10,942 nt of DNA, taken from assembly GCA_913040875.1 (NCBI GenBank), contig CAJWHX010000073.1:1-10942 (forward strand), read 5' to 3'. The translations under genes were made by a program, and so were the position numbers. The stretch's first letter is position 1, and the number at the start of each line of letters is the position of its first letter. The notes beneath the pieces were generated by a model. It was given only the letters and a program-made list of their open reading frames with translations. It made no database searches and had not been told where the DNA came from. Shown here piece after piece: positions 6,009 to 10,942 of this stretch. The stretch is from an uncultured Pseudomonadota bacterium. Lineage in GTDB: Bacteria; Myxococcota; UBA796.

Positions 6009-7190
6009 GTGCTTGGAAACATTATTGTACAGCATGGTCATCGCGCACCAAGAAATAGAGCCCACGTACGGTGTGATATAGCCGCTATAGTTGGATTTAT
6101 TCTTCCGGACAAACATCCAGAAGGTCGCCAAACCGGAGATTTTTTAGAGGTGGTGGTCCGTGGAGAGAAAGAATTTGGCAGTTATACACATGTTGGTGTT
6201 TTTGATCCAGCAACAAAGCGGGCTGTTCGCAACTTCTTTCGTAATGGTGGCGATACAGTTCATGTTTTGGGCGTTTGTATTGATGAAGTAGAAGACCTGA
6301 AATCCAATTTGCGAATTGAGTCGGTGTGTGGGAGTTTATTTCATAGACTAGAGAGTGAAGATGACTTTTCAATTCTGTTAATTCCCGCCTTGGCATATTT
6401 TGGTCTGCAAATGTTGTCTGACGGAACGATCCTTTTCGAGGGTGAGCCTTTGATGTCACGGTTGTTACAGCATTGTGCCGTAATGAACAATCGCTTTTTG
6501 ATATTGGACGCTCCTCAACATTTGCATGATGAGTTGCTCGTTCGATGGGTTGAACAAATTGGTCAGCGGTATGAGAATAACTCTGCTTTTGGTGCCATCT
6601 ATTATCCATGGCTTTGTGCAGGTGAAGAGACCTTTCCACCGTCTTCGGTCATGGCAGGTGTGTATGCCGCTGTGGAAAAGCTACACCCACCAATTGGCAT
6701 TCAATGGCCACCAGCCAATATTCCGGTTCGTGGGTGTACCCACTCTTCTATAGAACTGACCAATCAAGAAGCAAAGAGCCTTGCAAAAGCCCATGTAAAT
6801 CCGATCGTGTTGGTTCCCAGTAAAGGATTGATGCCGATGGGGGCTCGTACACTCTCTAAGGATCCAATATTTCAACAAATTAACAGCCGTCGAATCGTCA
6901 ATATGATCATCGAACAAATTCAAAGAGACACTCAGTGGGCAATGTTTGAGGTCAACAATCCTCACCTATGGACGATCGTTTCCAGAGATGTAGCAGCCCG
7001 TTTAGAAGAGTTTTGGAACCTAGGACTGCTTGAATTGAGTCAAGAAGGTGAAAAGTATTTTGTGATGTGCAATGACCAAAATAACCCGAGGCATTCATTG
7101 GATGCCGGATTTGTCAATGTAGAAGTACGTTTGCAACCGGTTGGGACGACAGAACAGATTTTGATTGATTTTACATTGGGCGGTGGATAA
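6009..7190 (+). CDS. Contractile tail sheath protein 2 (short form)
   Basis: A 393-residue second sheath paralog. RAVRNFFRNGGDTVHVLGV (71-89) matches the conserved NGG region of sheath 1. YYPWL, NSRRIVNMIIEQI, FEVNNPHLWTIVSRDVAARLEEFW and the final DAGFVNVEVRLQPV with ILIDFTLGGG match the C-terminal sheath domain. It lacks both the opening TPGVY motif and the large insertion of sheath 1. Multiple sheath paralogs are usual in eCIS loci, where minor ones sit near the baseplate or cap. Arginine codons are mixed (CGC, CGG, CGA, CGT, AGA), consistent with lower expression than sheath 1. The GTG start is supported by GGAG at 5999-6002 with six-base spacing. Tube 2 follows after 116 bp. Confidence 0.9.
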   Translation: MLGNIIVQHGHRAPRNRAHVRCDIAAIVGFILPDKHPEGRQTGDFLEVVVRGEKEFGSYTHVGVFDPATKRAVRNFFRNGGDTVHVLGVCIDEVEDLKSNLRIESVCGSLFHRLESEDDFSILLIPALAYFGLQMLSDGTILFEGEPLMSRLLQHCAVMNNRFLILDAPQHLHDELLVRWVEQIGQRYENNSAFGAIYYPWLCAGEETFPPSSVMAGVYAAVEKLHPPIGIQWPPANIPVRGCTHSSIELTNQEAKSLAKAHVNPIVLVPSKGLMPMGARTLSKDPIFQQINSRRIVNMIIEQIQRDTQWAMFEVNNPHLWTIVSRDVAARLEEFWNLGLLELSQEGEKYFVMCNDQNNPRHSLDAGFVNVEVRLQPVGTTEQILIDFTLGGG

Positions 7191-7306
7191 TTTCGGTGAG
7201 AGCCAATTTTTATCGTTACAATGAACTTTGAAATTAGAAACGAAGCAAAATGGCTTTGTAATCACTAATGATAGTACACCAATCAATCAGAATAAAAGGA
7301 GTTGTC

Positions 7307-8221
7307 ATGTCAAGTTGGAGAGGGCGAGGTAAAGGGCGTGCAGGGGGACAACCCCAGTTGACCTTTCAGAGCGGTCCTGGTAAAGGTTCCGGACGTCCAG
7401 GGGCTCAACCGCAGATACAACCTGCTATTGTTGACGGTAAGGAGATGACGAGTTGGGTTGGTCGTGGTGGTGGACGTTCACCAGCACAACCACAGATTCA
7501 GTCAGCCAGTGTTATTGCCGCGCAGCGTGGAATCCAACAGGCAGCCTCGAATATTATTTCAGGAGCGGTAGGAGCCGTTGGCGGAGCATTGGGTGGATTC
7601 ATGGGACAACCTGCCATGGCGCGCTCGCTTGAAGATCCAATGGGTGGATATGTATTCGCACTGGAGATCAACAAGATGGAAGTCGCACACTTTACCGAAT
7701 GTGCAGGATTGAAAAGCAACACTGAAGTCTACACAATTAAAGAAGGTGGTATGAACCATGCGGTGCACAAGCTGCCTGGTCAGTCTACGTGGGACAATAT
7801 CGTTCTAAAGTATGGTGTGACAAGCGATATGAGCATGCTGGGCTTAAGAGAGTTCATCATCAACGATGAATACGCTGGTGGTTCGGGATCTGTAGACTTG
7901 GGCGATATCATGAATGCTGGGTCCACAAACACCTCAGCCGGTTCACTGATCAACTCTCTTTCAAACTCTATTCGTTCCGCTTTGGATGGTGGTTCTAGCC
8001 CTGGAAAAATGGAGAATAAACGTTTCTCTGGATCGATTGTACTGAAGAACAATAAGATGCAAGAGATGGTACGGTATACTTTTCAACAGGCTTGGGTGGT
8101 GTCTTGGGAAGGACCGAAACTCAATTCAGAAGGGTCAAATTTAGCGATTGAAACCATTGAGATTGCACACCATGGACTCAATGTATCTCGTTCCTATGCT
8201 ACCAAGAATCCATTTGGATAA
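7307..8221 (+). CDS. Tail tube protein 2 (gp19-like) with Arg/Gly-rich N-terminal extension
   Basis: A 304-residue tube paralog, about twice the usual length. The gp19 fold starts near residue 108: GGYVFALEINKMEVAHFTEC, then GLKSNTEVYTIKEGGMNHAVHKLPGQSTWDNIVLKYGVT in pieces typical of the family, ending in the strand NLAIETIEIAHHGL. Three extra parts are present. Residues 1-65 repeat an Arg/Gly plus QPQ pattern (SWRGRGKGR, GRPGAQPQI, SWVGRGGGRSPAQPQI). Residues 82-100 are a Gly/Ala-rich hydrophobic stretch. Residues ~188-238 insert a Ser/Gly/Asn-rich loop into the fold. The frame extends up to ATG 7268, but AAGGAG at 7296-7301 fixes the start at 7307. It probably forms a special ring or baseplate-proximal tube segment. 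Confidence 0.88.
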   Translation: MSSWRGRGKGRAGGQPQLTFQSGPGKGSGRPGAQPQIQPAIVDGKEMTSWVGRGGGRSPAQPQIQSASVIAAQRGIQQAASNIISGAVGAVGGALGGFMGQPAMARSLEDPMGGYVFALEINKMEVAHFTECAGLKSNTEVYTIKEGGMNHAVHKLPGQSTWDNIVLKYGVTSDMSMLGLREFIINDEYAGGSGSVDLGDIMNAGSTNTSAGSLINSLSNSIRSALDGGSSPGKMENKRFSGSIVLKNNKMQEMVRYTFQQAWVVSWEGPKLNSEGSNLAIETIEIAHHGLNVSRSYATKNPFG

Positions 8222-8278
8222 TCGGGCGTATCGGATTCACGATAGTACTGCAATCAGAGAACAAAAGGACAAATTTCA

Positions 8279-10357
8279 ATGCGAGAAGGTTCATCACTAT
8301 TAGATCGGTTACAAAAGCGGTTTGAGTCCGTTGACAGTCGGGCTGACAGACGGTCGATGGGAATGCGAGAGAGAGATTCATTTCTATCTCAATTTTCTGA
8401 GAGAATGAAACAATTAGAGCGTTTGGTTCAAGTTCCTGACATGTCGGCATTCCGTAGGCTCCCTAAACGAGGGCATTCGTTTGATCCTTGGGGGAATGTG
8501 GGGGGATGGTCTGTTCTTCAGGACTTGATTTACCTCGACTGGGTGGAAGAGGAAGAGATGGAAGAAGAGGAGGAACAACCCAGGGTGTCCGCTTGGGGCA
8601 CTGCCACATCTTCATCAGAGCGACGCCAAAGTTCAGCGTGGTTGAATACGCCGTATACACCAGCGCGAGTTGCCGGGAAACCGCTTCCTAAACCACGTAT
8701 GCGGTCAAACTCTATACATGCCAAAGGATCCGGAAAACGTTCTGTGAAGCGTCAAAAGACACCAGTGGGTGGTTCATCTGTACGACAAAGAACGGCCAAA
8801 GCACCGACGCTTAGTCCTTTGAATCGAGCGATGGGTCGGGCAACCGTTGCTCAGCAACGACGTTCTTCTAGTGCCCGTGTTATGAATAGCCTGCCCCCGA
8901 TGTTGGCCAAAACGACAGGTCAGCGTTGGATGAAATCGAATCAGGAGATGGCATCGTCTTCGAGTCACAAGTTGGACAGAAACACAGTTGTACCGTCGAC
9001 CTTGCGTTCACCGATGTTCAAAGCGATCGCGCAGGACATGAAGTCAACCAATATGGATGCAGATCTTTCACAGAGTGCATTGGCTAGCCAGCGTTTAACC
9101 ACACCAGCAACATCAAACTTGCTGAGTCGTGATCAAGGATCGAGCAGGGTTAGTTCTTCTACAACTAGAGGACTTCGAGCAGGTACAAACTCTGTTGTTA
9201 ACTCTAAGGCAAGTGCTTCGTATACTACAGCCTCAAAATCTGCCATGGGCTCAGAGTTGCGTTCGGAAGTTCGTCGTCAAGTGGTAAAAGCCATTGAAAT
9301 CAATGTCCCTAGACAAGTATCTAAAAGTGTAGATAAAGTTGTGAAAGCGACATCCCTTGACAATGGTTCGGCACAGCGTTCCACTGCAAGATTGACAACA
9401 GAAGTTGTAGAAATCATAGAGAATTTAGTGCTCAAAGAAGCACAATCTCAGATAGAAGACATTTTCGAGTCTGCATCAGTCAATTCCATGGCGCAGCTGA
9501 CTGAATCCACGGGAACAACCTCAGGTGCTATCCGTAGGGTTCGAACCATTGTCAATGATGTTGTGAAACAGATAGTTCGGCAAGCTGAGAGATCGGGTGT
9601 TGTTGACAGAACAGTACAACAACGCGCAGGGGTGGATGGTGTCAAGTCACAAACTGATGATCGTCAAAATGATACTGATCAAGTTGTGACGAACGCTTTA
9701 ACTGTTGACCAAAAGAACACCATTGTGAAGCGATTGCAGTCCAAAGGTGTGCGTCGTCAAAGAGCAGAGAGAATGCTTCAAGCCTTATCTGCTTCGAAAC
9801 AAGATGTTCGATATTCTGTAGATGGTTTGGTGAATCAAGTTCTAGGTTCACTTCAATCTTCTGATGCAGAGGCGTTCTCTAAGAATGTACTCGAGCGTCA
9901 AGTGCGTCGTCAGCTTAAACCACTGATTACTCAGTCCACCTCCTCCATGATGCAATCCATATCCAAGTCAGTTCTTCCGACGGTTGTTGGGGAGCAGATG
10001 TCTGATCGTGTAATTGCTGATGTTGTCAATGAGATCGCATCTTTTGCAGAGCGAGAGACATTGGTTGAAAATAGTGAAGGTCAACGTCAGCTCATGAATT
10101 CATTAGAGAGAACAGTCTCGAAGTTGATGATTCAGACCCGCAAGCCTCAGATGTCTGAGGTGGATTGGGTAGACGTACAACCTTACAATCAAGATTTGAT
10201 GACAGAAGGAGCCATCGATCAAGAGCAGGGGTCGACAAGTTCCCCTTGGTTTACGGGTGCGTCAACAGCGTCTCAAAAAGGCTCTTCACAATCCTCTTTA
10301 ACATTAATACTAACACGAGAATTGGAATCTGAACCATTAATACAATTACCATCATAA
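8279..10357 (+). CDS. Large Ser/Arg-rich protein of unknown function, 3' end probably chimeric
   Basis: A 692-residue frame with no family I recognise. Residues 1-50 look helical and charged. Residues 89-99 are an acidic run (VEEEEMEEEEE). Residues 105-325 are Ser, Thr, Arg and Gln-rich, low in hydrophobics and probably disordered. Residues 325-620 are predicted helical with amphipathic Val/Ile spacing, and two segments starting VRRQ (331 and 542) look distantly alike. The ATG at 8279 follows AAGGA (8265-8269) with nine-base spacing and lies 57 bp after tube 2 in the same orientation, so it likely belongs to the particle as cargo, scaffold or tape-measure-like protein. From about residue 667 the DNA changes composition, so the last ~25 residues and the stop are probably foreign. 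Confidence 0.75.
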   Translation: MREGSSLLDRLQKRFESVDSRADRRSMGMRERDSFLSQFSERMKQLERLVQVPDMSAFRRLPKRGHSFDPWGNVGGWSVLQDLIYLDWVEEEEMEEEEEQPRVSAWGTATSSSERRQSSAWLNTPYTPARVAGKPLPKPRMRSNSIHAKGSGKRSVKRQKTPVGGSSVRQRTAKAPTLSPLNRAMGRATVAQQRRSSSARVMNSLPPMLAKTTGQRWMKSNQEMASSSSHKLDRNTVVPSTLRSPMFKAIAQDMKSTNMDADLSQSALASQRLTTPATSNLLSRDQGSSRVSSSTTRGLRAGTNSVVNSKASASYTTASKSAMGSELRSEVRRQVVKAIEINVPRQVSKSVDKVVKATSLDNGSAQRSTARLTTEVVEIIENLVLKEAQSQIEDIFESASVNSMAQLTESTGTTSGAIRRVRTIVNDVVKQIVRQAERSGVVDRTVQQRAGVDGVKSQTDDRQNDTDQVVTNALTVDQKNTIVKRLQSKGVRRQRAERMLQALSASKQDVRYSVDGLVNQVLGSLQSSDAEAFSKNVLERQVRRQLKPLITQSTSSMMQSISKSVLPTVVGEQMSDRVIADVVNEIASFAERETLVENSEGQRQLMNSLERTVSKLMIQTRKPQMSEVDWVDVQPYNQDLMTEGAIDQEQGSTSSPWFTGASTASQKGSSQSSLTLILTRELESEPLIQLPS

Positions 10358-10605
10358 TCTATGTTATTACAATCTAGTAAACCTAATAAACTTTGACATT
10401 TATTGTCTGTATTATCAGTATTATTAGCAGCATCTGTATTATCTTGATTGACATTAAGAAATTTTTTGCATACTAAATAGAAAAAATAAAATAGTAATAC
10501 TGAGACTACAAATATAATCATTTGGTTTTTAGTGGCTTTAATTTTCAATAAATAAATGGATATTATTGAAAATATACTTGCTAAAAGTAAAATCAAGAAG
10601 TACAT
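10273..10605 (-). CDS. Small two-helix membrane protein, AT-rich region
   Basis: A 110-residue frame that starts with a hydrophobic segment (residues 2-20, YFLILLLASIFSIISIYLL), has a second one (about 28-48, MIIFVVSVLLFYFFYLV), then an Asn/Asp-rich tail with cysteines (KCQSLLGLLDCNN, GNCINGSDSN, EDC). No homology is recognised. Composition and Asn-rich style resemble AT-rich viral or protist genes more than the bacterial genes to the left. Its C-terminus overlaps the end of the 692-residue frame in the zone where the composition changes (10275-10300), so its last few residues may belong to the other side of a junction. Confidence 0.55.
   Translation of the reverse strand: MYFLILLLASIFSIISIYLLKIKATKNQMIIFVVSVLLFYFFYLVCKKFLNVNQDNTDAANNTDNTDNKCQSLLGLLDCNNIDYDGNCINGSDSNSRVSINVKEDCEEPF
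10275..10300. other. Sharp composition boundary (probable junction)
   Basis: To the left is mid-GC coding DNA on the plus strand. To the right the sequence becomes about three-quarters A/T, with genes on the minus strand. The 692-residue plus-strand frame runs only ~80 bases past the boundary and the 110-residue minus-strand frame ends within it. This is the pattern expected from joining two unrelated molecules. The exact base cannot be fixed by eye. Confidence 0.65.
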
Positions 10606-10646
10606 ATATATAAATGAAATATAAAAATTTTAATATTAGGATTTAT

Positions 10647-10942
10647 TTATTTAAACTTTATCTGGTCAAATAAGGAATAGTAACTACCTAGTCCAAAAAC
10701 TAAAAACAAAACTAATAAGATAAACCAGACAGCTATGAATCCTCTTATACTATTAAATTTATAATATTCAAAGTACTTGTAAAGAGAGTATATGCCTATT
10801 CCCACAAATAATATAAGGACAAGTAACATAGATGATTGAAGACCATCAAAATAATCCTGGTTGGTTTTGATTGACCTTAACTTCATATTACCTTTTATTA
10901 CCATACCTTTAGCATCCTTCAATGGATATTTTTTCTTAAAAA
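10647..10942 (-). CDS. Small membrane protein, N-terminus beyond window edge
   Basis: The frame is open to the right edge of the window (reading in, the first residues are FKKKYPLKDAKG). The only candidate starts inside are TTG at 10922 and internal ATGs, so it is probably a partial gene. Two hydrophobic segments are clear: MLLVLILFVGIGIYSLYKYF and FIAVWFILLVLFLVFGLGSYY, with the C-terminus short (FDQIKFK). It is codirectional with the next small membrane protein, 41 bp away. No family is recognised. It shares the very AT-rich composition of that gene. Confidence 0.5.
   Translation of the reverse strand, partial: FKKKYPLKDAKGMVIKGNMKLRSIKTNQDYFDGLQSSMLLVLILFVGIGIYSLYKYFEYYKFNSIRGFIAVWFILLVLFLVFGLGSYYSLFDQIKFK

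Noticed and set aside
5916..6131. Minus-strand 71-residue frame between terminator and sheath 2
   Set aside because: It overlaps the start of sheath 2, has no ribosome-binding site and no recognisable motif.
6097..6639. 180-residue minus-strand frame inside sheath 2
   Set aside because: Antisense to conserved sheath sequence, His/Arg/Ser-rich shadow composition and no plausible regulatory signals.

Overview
The window holds the front part of a contractile phage-tail-like particle locus, most likely an extracellular contractile injection system (eCIS), from a bacterium of moderate GC content (roughly mid-40s percent by eye). The lineage cannot be fixed from this stretch. Multiple sheath and tube paralogs plus a DUF4255-type cap protein are typical of eCIS loci. 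Both edges look abnormal and should not be trusted as continuous genome without checking.

Layout: 1-195 is an ATG microsatellite followed by nested inverted repeats, with two copies (33/42 identical) of a GCATTCTCGC-type element. The second copy sits where an argE-like gene (minus strand) loses its homology, so only the N-terminal ~161 residues remain. Three bases upstream of argE lies a 265-residue protein with an acidic disordered tail (680-1477, minus). A 69-bp divergent spacer separates these from the plus-strand cluster.

Module 1 (1547-5741) encodes a small basic protein, a DUF4255/Pvc16_N-like tail cap or terminator, a long sheath protein with a tandemly duplicated inserted domain, a 147-residue gp19-like tube protein, a tail-assembly protein with one CxxC pair (overlapping the tube stop by one base) and a small DUF6760-like protein. 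A strong intrinsic terminator (5768-5798) closes it. Module 2 (6009 to about 10280) encodes a short second sheath, a second tube protein with an Arg/Gly-rich N-terminal extension, and a long unrecognised protein with disordered and helical halves. Arginine codons are nearly all CGT in sheath 1 and mixed in sheath 2, suggesting that sheath 1 and tube 1 form the bulk of the particle and the module 2 proteins are minor, specialised parts. LysM, spike, baseplate and AAA+ ATPase genes expected of an eCIS are not in the window.

At about 10275-10300 base composition drops abruptly to a very AT-rich sequence carrying two small two-helix membrane proteins on the minus strand, unlike everything to the left. 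An assembly misjoin with AT-rich viral or eukaryotic DNA is the simplest explanation, and recent horizontal insertion is the alternative.
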